A stretch of DNA of 26,189 bases from Deltaproteobacteria bacterium (GCA_018400255.1 JAGYMO010000260.1:1-26189), one strand, 5' to 3'; positions 8,251 to 15,784 are shown, numbered from the stretch's first letter. Made by a program: numbers and translations. The notes: generated by a model not told the origin, from the letters alone.

Positions 8251-9495
8251 GTGAAATTATTTATGTGGCAGTATATAAAATGCTGGTTTTTTGATTTGCA
8301 AGGCTTGAATGCGCTCATTCTCGTAGTGATTCTATTTTTAGGGGCCTTTATCATCTACTGGTTTATTCAGTCAATAAGGTTAAACAAGTTCAAAAAGGAT
8401 TTGGACAAAGGAGACAAGGCCTTTTTTCAAGGTATTCAATACATGTTATCTAATGACACAGATCATGCTATTGAACAATTTACAAAGTCTGTCCAGATTA
8501 ATTCAGATACAGTTGAAACATATATTGCACTGAGTAATCTTTACAGGTCAAAGGGCGATTTTGAAACTGCCATAAGAATCAGGCAGGGTATAATTTTAAG
8601 ACCTACCCTTGATAAGGCTATAAGATTAAGGGCAATTTTAGACTTAGGATTCGATTACAGGGCGGGAGGCTTTCTGCAAAGGGCTATATCTACCTTTAAA
8701 GAAGCGCTTGATACTGACCCAAACAATATTGAAGCCCTTGATCAATTAGGCAAAATTTATGAAGATATCAATGATTGGGATAATGCGTTTAAAACCAAAA
8801 AAACTATTTCAAGACTGGTTAAAGGCGAACACAAAAATGTCCTTGCTCATTACCAAACAGAGCTTGGTAAAATTCAGGAAAAAAGTAATGATAATGAAGG
8901 AGCTGAAAAGAGTTTTAAAAAGGCAATTTCCATTTGGAATAAATGCATTGACGCATATCTACATTTAGGTGACATTTACTTTCAACGTAAAGATTACAAA
9001 AAAGCCTTGTCTGTCTGGAAAAAAATAGCGGATATCGAGCCACAGTTTACCTTCCTTGCCTATCAAAGGCTTGAAGGGGCATTTTCAGATATTATGAATA
9101 CTAAATATATTGAGGATTTTCTATTTGATTCCGCCTATAAAAATTCTCATGGGTTTACACACTTATCCTTGGCGAAATATCTTTACAATAGGGGAGACAT
9201 TGATGGGGCTATTAGTAAATTGAATGAGGCAATCACATTATTTCCGTCCTTTTTAGATGCCAGGAAATTTATGGGTGAAATACTTTTAAAAGAAGGAAGG
9301 AATGAAGAGGCATTAGAGGCCTTCAGAGAACTCCTCTCAAAATTAGATTTCCCTTACTTACAATTTCAATGTACTAATTGTGGGTTTATGCCGGATAAAT
9401 TAGTTTGGAAATGCCCTCAGTGTCAAAAGTGGGACACAATAAAGGTTTTAGAGCCATCCACCTCTGAACTATCTGGTGAAAAGATCAATGATTAG
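8251..9495 (+). CDS. lapB: LapB (YciM) TPR protein with rubredoxin-type metal domain
   Basis: 414 residues. An N-terminal membrane anchor (about 19-40) is followed by FFQGIQYMLSNDTDHAIEQF, matching the LapB start of the TPR array, then about seven to nine TPR units to residue 360. The C-terminus is a rubredoxin-like knuckle, Cys374-x2-Cys377 … Cys388-x2-Cys391, ending WDTIKVLE, as in LapB. In E. coli LapB hands LpxC to the protease FtsH, thereby limiting lipid A synthesis; an ftsH gene is present elsewhere in this window. The start is GTG at 8251, with an in-frame ATG at 8263 as an equal option; neither has a clear ribosome site and a TAA sits just upstream. The anchor is longer before the TPRs than in E. 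coli. Confidence 0.9.
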   Translation: MKLFMWQYIKCWFFDLQGLNALILVVILFLGAFIIYWFIQSIRLNKFKKDLDKGDKAFFQGIQYMLSNDTDHAIEQFTKSVQINSDTVETYIALSNLYRSKGDFETAIRIRQGIILRPTLDKAIRLRAILDLGFDYRAGGFLQRAISTFKEALDTDPNNIEALDQLGKIYEDINDWDNAFKTKKTISRLVKGEHKNVLAHYQTELGKIQEKSNDNEGAEKSFKKAISIWNKCIDAYLHLGDIYFQRKDYKKALSVWKKIADIEPQFTFLAYQRLEGAFSDIMNTKYIEDFLFDSAYKNSHGFTHLSLAKYLYNRGDIDGAISKLNEAITLFPSFLDARKFMGEILLKEGRNEEALEAFRELLSKLDFPYLQFQCTNCGFMPDKLVWKCPQCQKWDTIKVLEPSTSELSGEKIND

Positions 9496-9540
9496 GCCTC
9501 TTGCAAGCTCTCATTTAAAATAGACTAACATTAGAAAATT

Positions 9541-9779
9541 AACAGATTAGTCTTCGGGGATTTTATCTCTACATCTATTGCTTTTTTAGACAATTTAGGT
9601 TTAGCTAACCTTGCAGTGTATACATTCGAATTCTTATAGCTTTAGCAAATAGGCACGATGGATTGGATATTGAAACACAGGTTGGATCAAAGTTCTTTGG
9701 ATATAGAAGGGGATTTTTAGTTATATATTTTGGTTTATACTTACTTGCTTTATCGCCATTTTTTAAGGTTAGAAAATAA
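9541..9779 (+). pseudogene. frameshifted remnant of an unidentified membrane protein
   Basis: Between lapB and the amidase gene two frames look coding but neither is complete. From 9541 one reads FISTSIAFLDNLGLANLAVY and stops at 9637-9639. A second frame, open from 9609, reads IALANRHDGLDIETQVGSKF, then FGYRRGFLVIYFGLYLLALS and PFFKVRK, ending at TAA 9777-9779. Joined by one frameshift in 9609-9636 they would give one C-terminal membrane-protein segment ending ten bases before the amidase ATG, as an operon partner would. I do not recognise the family. The alternative is chance openness of AT-rich DNA. Confidence 0.4.
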
Positions 9780-9789
9780 GGCTTTTTGA

Positions 9790-11517
9790 ATGATTAACAG
9801 ACATACTCATGCTATTTGCAAGACAATTTTCTTTTTTTTGCTACTATTCTTTTTAACTGGGTTAGGCGAATATGGCGCTATCGCCTCACCCTCTTCTGAT
9901 AAGGCACTTTTGCAAAAAGCCCGTTCCTGCGCAAACTACCTTTATAAATCTCCGGCTAAAAAGAAGTATAGGCATAATTGGGATCGCTGCATTAAAAGAT
10001 ATGAGAGGATCTATAAGGCCTCTGCAGGCAGTGATGAGGCAGCATATGCCATGTTTGAGGCTGGTAAGCTTTGGACAAACCTATATAGATATTCATCAAG
10101 AAGGTCTGATTTAGAAATGGCCCTGTCTCTATATAGAGAAATAGTTGATACATACAAAAAACACAATGTCGCTGACAATGCCCAATATAGAATAGGGGAA
10201 ATATTATATAAATATAAAAAGGATTTCAAGCAGGCATATGTAGAGCTTTTAAAGGTAGAGATAAAGTTTCCCCATGGAGACGCAAGGGCTAAGTCATCTA
10301 AGATTATGGCAGACCTTGAGACAATATTAGAGAAAACAAAGACAGCCTCTGTTGGAAAAAAACCGTTGGAGAACAGAAGGCAGTGCCTGGTTCATGATAT
10401 AAGGCACTGGTCAACGCCTACCTATACACGGGTGGTTGTGGATATTGATAATCCAGTTGCATACAAGAAGAGACTTCTAAAGAGGGATTTAAAGCTGAAA
10501 AAACCAAGCCGCTTGTTTGTCGATATATATAATGCGTGGATCAGTAAAGACATTGAAAGCTCAATACCGATAAAGGATGGCCTGCTAAGGAGGGCAAGGG
10601 CAGCCCAGTATAATAGAAAGACAGTCAGGGTTGTTTTGGATATAGACAATATGGAGGACTTTAAGATTTTCCATTTGTATGATCCATTTCGAATTGTAAT
10701 TGATGTCCAGGGTAAGGCCGAAAAGATAGAGACCTTGGGCAAGAAAGCTCCAGAAAAGCCGGCTGAGGGGCAGGATATTTACTTAAACAACGAAAAGGAA
10801 ATGTCTCTGGCAAAGCAGTTAGGTTTGGGCGTGAGGAGCATAGTAATTGATCCGGGTCATGGTGGAAAAGATCCTGGTGCTATAGGGCCTAATGGTTTAA
10901 GAGAGAAGGATGTGGTTCTTAAACTTTCGAAATTGCTGGCGCATAAAATACGCGAAGACTTGCATTGTGAGACAGTTCTAACAAGGACTGAAGATATGTT
11001 TTTACCGTTGGAAAGAAGGACCGCTATTGCAAATATGGAAAAGGCGGATTTGTTTATATCGCTTCATACGAATGCCCATAAGTACAGAAGTGCTCAGGGT
11101 ATAGAGACATATTTTTTAAATGTTGCCCTCGACGAACATAGCATGAATTTGGCTGCAAAGGAAAATGCTACATCGAAAAAGAATATTAGTGATTTGCAGG
11201 TTATTTTAAATGATCTTATGCTCAATACTAAAATATTCGAATCAAGGAGCCTTGCAAAGTTTGTGCAGCAAGGTTTGTTAGGGGAACTGCGCCAGGGCTA
11301 CAAAAAAGTCAGGGACCGGGGAGTAAGGCAGGCACCCTTTTATGTTTTGATAGGGGCTAAAATGCCGGCGATTTTGGTTGAAATCGGATACATCACAAAT
11401 TCGATAGAGAATAATCGCCTTGGAAGTGATAAATATTTGGGAAGAGTTGCCGCTGGTATAGTTACGGGTATTGATTCATATATAAAAGATTTGAATTTAA
11501 CCTACAAAGGTGGATGA
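9790..11517 (+). CDS. N-acetylmuramoyl-L-alanine amidase (AmiC-like) with TPR-like N-terminus and AMIN domain
   Basis: 575 residues, exported by a signal peptide (about 1-33). Residues 36-190 are helical, with pairs resembling TPR/YbgF-type repeats (AMFEAGKLWTNLYRY, ADNAQYRIGEILYKYKKDF). An AMIN domain follows at about 199-310 (RHWSTPTYTRVVVDIDN), which in AmiC directs the enzyme to the septum. The Amidase_3 catalytic domain runs from 350 to the end. Zn ligands are His357 (DPGHGGKDPGA), Glu372 (REKDVVL) and His426 (SLHTNA); Glu531 (LVEIGYITN) is the catalytic glutamate. The enzyme cuts the amide bond between muramic acid and the stem peptide during cell separation. The N-terminal repeat region is an addition relative to E. 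coli AmiC; such architecture occurs in deltaproteobacterial amidases. No strong ribosome site is seen. Confidence 0.92.
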   Translation: MINRHTHAICKTIFFFLLLFFLTGLGEYGAIASPSSDKALLQKARSCANYLYKSPAKKKYRHNWDRCIKRYERIYKASAGSDEAAYAMFEAGKLWTNLYRYSSRRSDLEMALSLYREIVDTYKKHNVADNAQYRIGEILYKYKKDFKQAYVELLKVEIKFPHGDARAKSSKIMADLETILEKTKTASVGKKPLENRRQCLVHDIRHWSTPTYTRVVVDIDNPVAYKKRLLKRDLKLKKPSRLFVDIYNAWISKDIESSIPIKDGLLRRARAAQYNRKTVRVVLDIDNMEDFKIFHLYDPFRIVIDVQGKAEKIETLGKKAPEKPAEGQDIYLNNEKEMSLAKQLGLGVRSIVIDPGHGGKDPGAIGPNGLREKDVVLKLSKLLAHKIREDLHCETVLTRTEDMFLPLERRTAIANMEKADLFISLHTNAHKYRSAQGIETYFLNVALDEHSMNLAAKENATSKKNISDLQVILNDLMLNTKIFESRSLAKFVQQGLLGELRQGYKKVRDRGVRQAPFYVLIGAKMPAILVEIGYITNSIENNRLGSDKYLGRVAAGIVTGIDSYIKDLNLTYKGG

Positions 11518-11705
11518 TAGTAACGTATCAAATGGAACTCTACTATTTTCTAATATAAAAGGGCTAATGCTTAGAATAGAAAAAAATAAAATGATTCTGC
11601 TCGAAGGGAATGATTGTATTCGATGATTCAGTTCAGGGGAAACAAAAATACAATTCAGCTTAGTTATGGAAGGAACACGGTGTCCCGGGTTCGTTTTTAT
11701 AGATT

Positions 11706-12644
11706 ATGGAAATAGAGATAATAGGCACGGAGTCATTAGGCGTTAGAGGTCTTTGTTGCTTTATAAAAACTAAGAGTAAAAACATACTAATTGACCCTGG
11801 AATTGCGTTGGGCTTTTTAAGGTATGGCTTACCTCCACACCCGTTTCAGATTGCAATATGTGAGAGAATAAGGAAAAGAATTGTCAAGGCATGGCTTGAG
11901 GCCTCTGATATAGTATTTAGTCATTTCCACGGAGATCATGTACCTTTAGAAAATGCAAACCCCTATCAGCTGAACATTGATAAGGTAAAGGAATTAAACC
12001 CAGCCGTGAAGATATGGGCTAAATTATCGCCTCTTTCGCCTACAGAAAAGATAAGGGCAGATTCTATTTCATTTTCCTTTGGCAAAGAGCTTATTTCTGC
12101 GGAAGGAAAAGAAACAGGCCCATTGTCTTTTTTTGGGCCGGTGCCCCATGGAGAAGAAAGGAATAATGGTGAGAAGGTTATAATTACGAGAATAAAGGAG
12201 GAATCTGTTTTTGTTCATGCCTCCGATTTACAGCTGCTTAATGAGGGCGCGGTTTCTAAGGTTTTGTCATTAAATCCTGATATAGTATTGGTAAGCGGGC
12301 CGCCTCTTTATCTATCTAAAATGTCCAATAAGCTATTTGAAATAGCTTGGGCTAATGCCTTAAGGCTTTCAAAAAATGTTAAGACCCTTATTCTTGATCA
12401 TCATCTATTGAGAAACTGTGAGGGTATCGAATGGTTGGAGAGGCTATCATCAAAATCAGAAAAGCAGGTCATATGCGGTGCTGATTTTATGAAGAAGCCA
12501 AGGTTGTTGCTTGAGGCCAGGCGCAGGGAGCTCTACGATAATATGCCGGTGCCTGATGGATGGCATGATGCTTATGCCGCTGGTAGGGTTGATACATTAA
12601 CGTACTGGGATATGGCACAAAACTTCTTTAAACTAACTATTTAA
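11706..12644 (+). CDS. UPF0282-type metallo-beta-lactamase-fold hydrolase
   Basis: 312 residues. The N-terminus IEIIGTESLGVRGLCCFIKT, then IDPGIALGFLRYGLPPHP, is the hallmark of the UPF0282 family, first defined in archaea. The metal motif His73-x-His75-x-Asp77-His78 (SHFHGDH) is intact, with further candidate ligands in PVPHGEE, FVHASD and LILDHH. It should be a cytosolic metallo-hydrolase; no substrate is established for the family. The region between the amidase stop and this start (188 bases) shows a weak GC-rich fold near 11671-11692 and nothing else. The next gene starts 47 bases later in the same direction, so it is probably co-transcribed with the deiodinase-like flavoprotein. Confidence 0.85.
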   Translation: MEIEIIGTESLGVRGLCCFIKTKSKNILIDPGIALGFLRYGLPPHPFQIAICERIRKRIVKAWLEASDIVFSHFHGDHVPLENANPYQLNIDKVKELNPAVKIWAKLSPLSPTEKIRADSISFSFGKELISAEGKETGPLSFFGPVPHGEERNNGEKVIITRIKEESVFVHASDLQLLNEGAVSKVLSLNPDIVLVSGPPLYLSKMSNKLFEIAWANALRLSKNVKTLILDHHLLRNCEGIEWLERLSSKSEKQVICGADFMKKPRLLLEARRRELYDNMPVPDGWHDAYAAGRVDTLTYWDMAQNFFKLTI

Positions 12645-12691
12645 AACAGAATAAAATCGGCTCAAGTAGTAAAAAATAGGGGATAGAAGGG

Positions 12692-13360
12692 ATGACCGGA
12701 CCAGAATTTTCTTCCGTTGCGGGCTATATTGAGTACTCTGAAGAAGATATGAGACAGAGGGCAGTAGCATTTTATGAAGACATGAGAAGACGGAGATCAA
12801 TTCGTCAATTTTCAGACAGGACAATTCCCAGGGATATTATAGAAAAGTGTATTCGCGCTGCTGCAACAGCGCCAAGTGGTGCAAATATGCAACCCTGGCA
12901 TTTTGAGGTGGTAAGTGACCGAGACACAAAGAGAGAAATTCGAAAGGCGGCAGAGAAAGAGGAGGTTGATTTTTATAGAAAACGGGCACCTGAAAAATGG
13001 CTAAACGCCCTTAAACCCCTGGGTACTAATATTTGTAAGCCATTTTTAGAGGTTGCACCATATTTGATAGTCATTTTTGCGGAGCGTTACAAAAGGCTAC
13101 GTGATGGTACAATCGAGAAACATTATTATGTTACCGAATCCGTAGGCATTGCCACGGGCATACTTATTGCAGCTATTCACAATGCCGGGCTTGTCTCCCT
13201 TACATATACACCAAGCCCTATGAATTTTTTAAATAAGATACTTCAGAGACCAGCATCTGAGAAGGCCTTTTTGATACTTGTCGTTGGGTATCCTGATAAA
13301 AATGCAACTATCCCTGAAATAAACAAGAAAGCCTTGAAAGAGATATGTGGCTTTATGTAA
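12692..13360 (+). CDS. nitroreductase-superfamily flavoprotein, iodotyrosine deiodinase (IYD) type
   Basis: 222 residues, FMN-binding fold. The sequence follows the IYD subfamily from end to end: YSEEDMRQRAVAFYEDM, RRRSIRQFSDRTIP (FMN phosphate Arg), TAPSGANMQPWHF, ESVGIATGILIAAIHNAGL, and the C-terminal QRPASEKAFLILVVGYP…ATIPEI. The active-site lid keeps the three residues that hold the amino-acid part of halotyrosine in animal IYD: Glu91, Tyr95 and Lys116 by my alignment from memory. IYD removes iodine, bromine or chlorine from tyrosine reductively. Bacterial homologues are known and the tyrosine-related physiology is open. GGGGATAGAAGGG precedes the ATG. A related BluB or general nitroreductase is less likely because both normally lack this lid. 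Confidence 0.82.
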   Translation: MTGPEFSSVAGYIEYSEEDMRQRAVAFYEDMRRRRSIRQFSDRTIPRDIIEKCIRAAATAPSGANMQPWHFEVVSDRDTKREIRKAAEKEEVDFYRKRAPEKWLNALKPLGTNICKPFLEVAPYLIVIFAERYKRLRDGTIEKHYYVTESVGIATGILIAAIHNAGLVSLTYTPSPMNFLNKILQRPASEKAFLILVVGYPDKNATIPEINKKALKEICGFM

Positions 13361-13400
13361 CCCAGATTATGCAGTAGCTGGCTACTGCATAATCTGGGTT
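13359..13400. repeat. perfect 20-bp inverted repeat (hairpin) at the stop codon of the IYD-like gene
   Basis: AACCCAGATTATGCAGTAGC at 13359-13378 is followed by TG and the exact reverse complement at 13381-13400. The left arm begins inside the TAA stop codon. No T-run follows, so it is not a standard terminator, although the hairpin would be very stable. It marks the left end of the RND relic. Confidence 0.9.
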
Positions 13401-13402
13401 TA

Positions 13403-13703
13403 AAGTCAATGATAATTGTCTTTCAGACTCTTAACAACGTAAGGCCTCAAGGCACGAATTACCGTGAAGCAGTAATCGAATCAACAAGGACAAGACTCAG
13501 ACCTATAATACACGAGTATATTTACGAGCATATTCGGTATGCCTCCCCTTGTGGTAGGGTCTGGGCCGGGCTCAGGGATTTAAAGAGGTCTCGGCAGCGT
13601 TATTCTTGGAGATCTAGCACTGTCTTCTATCACTGTTATATTCATCATACCGACGCTTTTGATGTTTTTTATACCAATGGAAAAGCCTTGGAAGGAAAGA
13701 TAG
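13403..13703 (+). pseudogene. C-terminal relic of an RND (AcrB/HAE1-type) efflux transporter
   Basis: A 103-codon frame from ATG 13409 begins MIIVFQTLNNVRPQGTN and then YREAVIESTRTRLRPI, which is the conserved RND sequence after the penultimate membrane helices. At about 13500-13511 the homology moves to another frame: TSIFTSIFGMPPLVVGSG, then an in-frame TAA at 13581-13583 where a Tyr codon is expected, then RGLGSVILGDLALS and VIFIIPTLLMFFIPMEKP, ending at TAG 13701. So about 97 codons of the C-terminus of an AcrB-like pump survive, with one frameshift and one nonsense mutation. The open frame from 13511 to 13720 in the first frame is an artefact. Nothing of the remaining roughly 900 residues is present. 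Confidence 0.8.
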
Positions 13704-13714
13704 ATAGATGTTTA

Positions 13715-13782
13715 GGCTAAAGACTGAAGGTGGATTATGGTCTTTTTTTACCTTCTGCCTAAACCACTTCAGTCTAAAAGCC
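13715..13782. repeat. long hairpin downstream of the RND relic
   Basis: GGCTAAAGACTGAAGGTGG at 13715-13733 pairs with CCACTTCAGTCTAAAAGCC at 13764-13782, with a one-base bulge and a small internal mismatch; the 30-base loop contains a T7 run and ACCTTC, which can pair alternatively with GAAGGT. It lies between the relic and the convergent secreted-protein gene and may be the former terminator of the pump gene. Confidence 0.7.
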
Positions 13783-13802
13783 TTCAGCAGGGCTGATTAG
13801 TT

Positions 13803-14159
13803 TTATCTCCAGTGACCAGGTCGATGGATTTCCTCCCAATATCCAGGTATCCAACGCCCACGTCCATTGTAATAGCCTTTATGCCAAACTCTCTGTGTAG
13901 TAGGCGCAATCCATATTCTTTTAGAATTGTAATGCCTATTTGCAGGAACTGCTGTTTCCCTTACCGATGGACAACGGCAGCAATCATGGACATAATTTTG
14001 GTTTGCAGCCCTTACAAATGCATCTATAAGAAATGCAGTGCCTAAAAATATGGCTGCTCCTTCATATGACCTGTGCTTTCTAGCCCAGGCCGAGGGCACT
14101 AAAAATGTAAGGCACAGTATTAGGGCGAGGGTTGTCAGAAAAATATTTTTTCTTTTCAT
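13803..14159 (-). CDS. small secreted protein with aromatic YxxGRWxPGYW motif
   Basis: 118 residues from the ATG at 14157-14159, chosen because GGAGGT stands right before it; an ATG seven codons upstream overlaps that site and is unlikely. A signal peptide (about 1-27, ending SAWA) is followed by a small hydrophobic stretch GAAIFLGTAFLIDAFVRAA, a Cys-Cys-x-Cys cluster (HDCCRCP), and a C-terminus APTTQRVWHKGYYNGRGRW then IPGYWEEIHRPGHW. Such Tyr/Trp/Gly/Pro-rich tails occur in small envelope proteins of proteobacteria with unknown role. The gene stands alone, convergent to the RND relic. Envelope location is well supported; function is unknown. Confidence 0.8.
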   Translation of the reverse strand: MKRKNIFLTTLALILCLTFLVPSAWARKHRSYEGAAIFLGTAFLIDAFVRAANQNYVHDCCRCPSVRETAVPANRHYNSKRIWIAPTTQRVWHKGYYNGRGRWIPGYWEEIHRPGHWR

Positions 14160-14477
14160 TTTTACCTCCATTTTTTTCACAAGCCTAATAAATTATTTGA
14201 TGAGAACCGCCTGTTTTTATTAAAATAAATGTGCGCGTGCTCTCTCTGTTTTCCAAATGTAGAAAAATGGTCTTCGATAATTAAACAATTTATGTTTAAC
14301 ATATATATGGCCTTTTTTAACATTAGACGTTTCAGGGCCAAAAAATGTTTACCAAAAATTTTAAACCATAATAGGGCATTGATTATTTTTTATGAAAATA
14401 GTATCAAATAATTTTATAAACTTATTGATAGGGCAAAGGCAGTTGGCAGCATATCTTTTTTAAGAGAAAATTTAGTT
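14160..14477. other. divergent AT-rich intergenic region
   Basis: 318 bases between two divergent secreted-protein genes. On the plus strand TTGATT followed 17 bases later by TATCAA (around 14379-14408) is a weak promoter candidate for the next gene. A TGGCC…GGCCA pair with a 20-base loop near 14310-14336 is too short to call. The short frames here have no ribosome site and no recognisable content. Confidence 0.4.
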
Positions 14478-14861
14478 ATGAGCCTTAAGAATATAAAAAA
14501 ATGGTCTTGCATAGTTTTTCTTTTCCTGTTTATTTTCCTTTATCTAAGCCCTGCTCATGCGGCTGATGAAAAAGAGAGGCAGTATGGCATTCAAAAAAGC
14601 GTAGAAGAGATATTGAATACAGTTAGTGAAATAATAAAGAGTACCATTGGGCTTGCCGAGGAAGAACTTGAAAAACTTCATAATCACCTAAAGGATAGGG
14701 GCTCGAGTATAAAGAGGGAAAAAGGGGAATCAATAGCGAAAGGGCTGCAATCTATCTTGGATGAGCTAAGAAAATTGGAGACGGCTCTCAAGGGAATGCT
14801 TGATAATACAAAGGAAGCGACCAGGGAAAAAATGGATCGATGTATCAGGGATTTGGATTAA
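14478..14861 (+). CDS. small periplasmic helical protein, unknown
   Basis: 127 residues. A clear signal peptide (about 1-28, cleavage after AHA) is followed by a wholly helical, highly charged region with heptad-like spacing: EEILNTVSEIIKSTIGLAEEEL and ELRKLETALKGMLDNTK. No cysteine except one near the C-terminus, no catalytic motif. It resembles small coiled-coil periplasmic proteins that cannot be named from sequence. It stands alone with its own terminator 23 bases after the stop. The start ATG has only a weak AAGAGA upstream. Confidence 0.75.
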   Translation: MSLKNIKKWSCIVFLFLFIFLYLSPAHAADEKERQYGIQKSVEEILNTVSEIIKSTIGLAEEELEKLHNHLKDRGSSIKREKGESIAKGLQSILDELRKLETALKGMLDNTKEATREKMDRCIRDLD

Positions 14862-14884
14862 ATAAAATGCACGAGAGGATTAAA

Positions 14885-14929
14885 AGGCAGAGAAAGATAG
14901 TGGAGAAGCCTATCTCTGCCTGATTTTTT
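14885..14929. terminator. bidirectional intrinsic terminator between convergent genes
   Basis: AGGCAGAGA…ATAG (14885-14900) pairs with CTATCTCTGCCT (14910-14921), leaving a three-base bulge and a nine-base loop. A T6 run follows on the plus strand and TTTT on the minus strand, so it can serve the small periplasmic gene and the lipoprotein gene. A second hairpin, GTGACTAA/TTAGTCAC at 14941-14974, lies beside it. Confidence 0.75.
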
Positions 14930-15022
14930 ACTTCATTTAAGTGACTAAGGCTTAAGAGGTCAAAATTTAGTCACCAACCCAAGAAGAAAACAGGTTTTTG
15001 TCGAGGCAAGGTGAAGCATTTT

Positions 15023-15757
15023 TTATAGATTGAAAATGAGGGTATAAACCTTTCCTGTATTCTCAGCTTCAAGCTGTAGCCTAAGTGAATTTGCTGATTG
15101 CGCCTCTCCTGGGAAAAATATGAATCCATAGCTGAGCTTATTCGGAGGAAGTGATCTGTGCTGAAGGTTTTTCTCTTCAAAGTCTTCCATGACCTGTCTG
15201 TTGGCCTCATCCGCTGAAGCATAGCCCCCCAATCCCCCAAATACTGCCCCGGAGGCTGCTCCTACAGCGGCGCCTTTGCCTGCTGTGGATAAGACATTTT
15301 CCCCTGTAACAATACCAATAGCAGCCCCGACAATAGCACCGGCTGCACCAGATATTACTCCAGAGTATGCGCCATCTTTAAAAATTTGCTTTGTTTGAGC
15401 GTACTTTGTGACCCTCTCATAGGCGAATCTTTCAGATAAGACAGGCCATAGATTTCCTGAGCTATCTTGAAGAAATGTCTGATCCGGCTTAATGAATAAA
15501 CCACTTTCCCCCTGATTGTCTACTACAATTCTTACAGGTAGCATTCCAGCCCCTCTAATATCAAAGCCAAAGGCATTATGAGCCTGCTGCTTGTCAATAT
15601 AAGCCTCTGCTCCAATTGCGGCTCCCTCTACATAGCCGGCATTTGGGTATGATGATGGATGTTTGAATGGCAGCGGTTGAGCCTTATAGGATGTGGCACA
15701 ACCCATGCATAAGGCTATAAGCATCAGTAAGACTAATGAGGTATATATTCTTTTCAT
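15023..15757 (-). CDS. glycine-zipper lipoprotein
   Basis: 244 residues. The signal sequence ends MLIALCMGC, making Cys20 the likely lipidated residue although Cys and Met at -3 and -2 are not classical; Ala at +2 predicts outer-membrane placement. A beta-rich part (about 40-125, PVRIVVDNQGESGLFIKPDQ) is followed by a glycine-zipper segment at about 131-180 (SGVISGAAGAIVGAAIG … GAAVGAASGAVFGGLGGYAS), which can span or associate with membranes, and then a second beta-rich tail (YGFIFFPGEAQSANSLRLQL). The tail resembles the DUF of other lipoproteins with bipartite domain around a zipper. GAGAGGA precedes the ATG. Starts 27 bases before the ribF stop on the other side, so it may be read through from the ribF unit. 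Function unknown. Confidence 0.82.
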   Translation of the reverse strand: MKRIYTSLVLLMLIALCMGCATSYKAQPLPFKHPSSYPNAGYVEGAAIGAEAYIDKQQAHNAFGFDIRGAGMLPVRIVVDNQGESGLFIKPDQTFLQDSSGNLWPVLSERFAYERVTKYAQTKQIFKDGAYSGVISGAAGAIVGAAIGIVTGENVLSTAGKGAAVGAASGAVFGGLGGYASADEANRQVMEDFEEKNLQHRSLPPNKLSYGFIFFPGEAQSANSLRLQLEAENTGKVYTLIFNL

Positions 15758-15784
15758 TATGTATCCTCTCTATAATCGATATTT

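Noticed and set aside
11671..11697. Possible terminator with a GC-rich stem and T5 run before the UPF0282 gene
   Set aside because: The stem has a central mismatch and almost no loop; too weak to list.
13410..13710. Possible 6S-like or other structured RNA in the stretch between the two hairpins
   Set aside because: Some short motifs look similar, but their order does not fit, and the RND homology explains the region.
13409..13720. Intact 103-residue protein
   Set aside because: Only its first part matches a known family (RND); the rest is out-of-frame relative to the continuing homology, so it is a pseudogene artefact.
14229..14411. 60-codon plus-strand frame between the two secreted-protein genes
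   Set aside because: No ribosome site and no recognisable content; likely chance.
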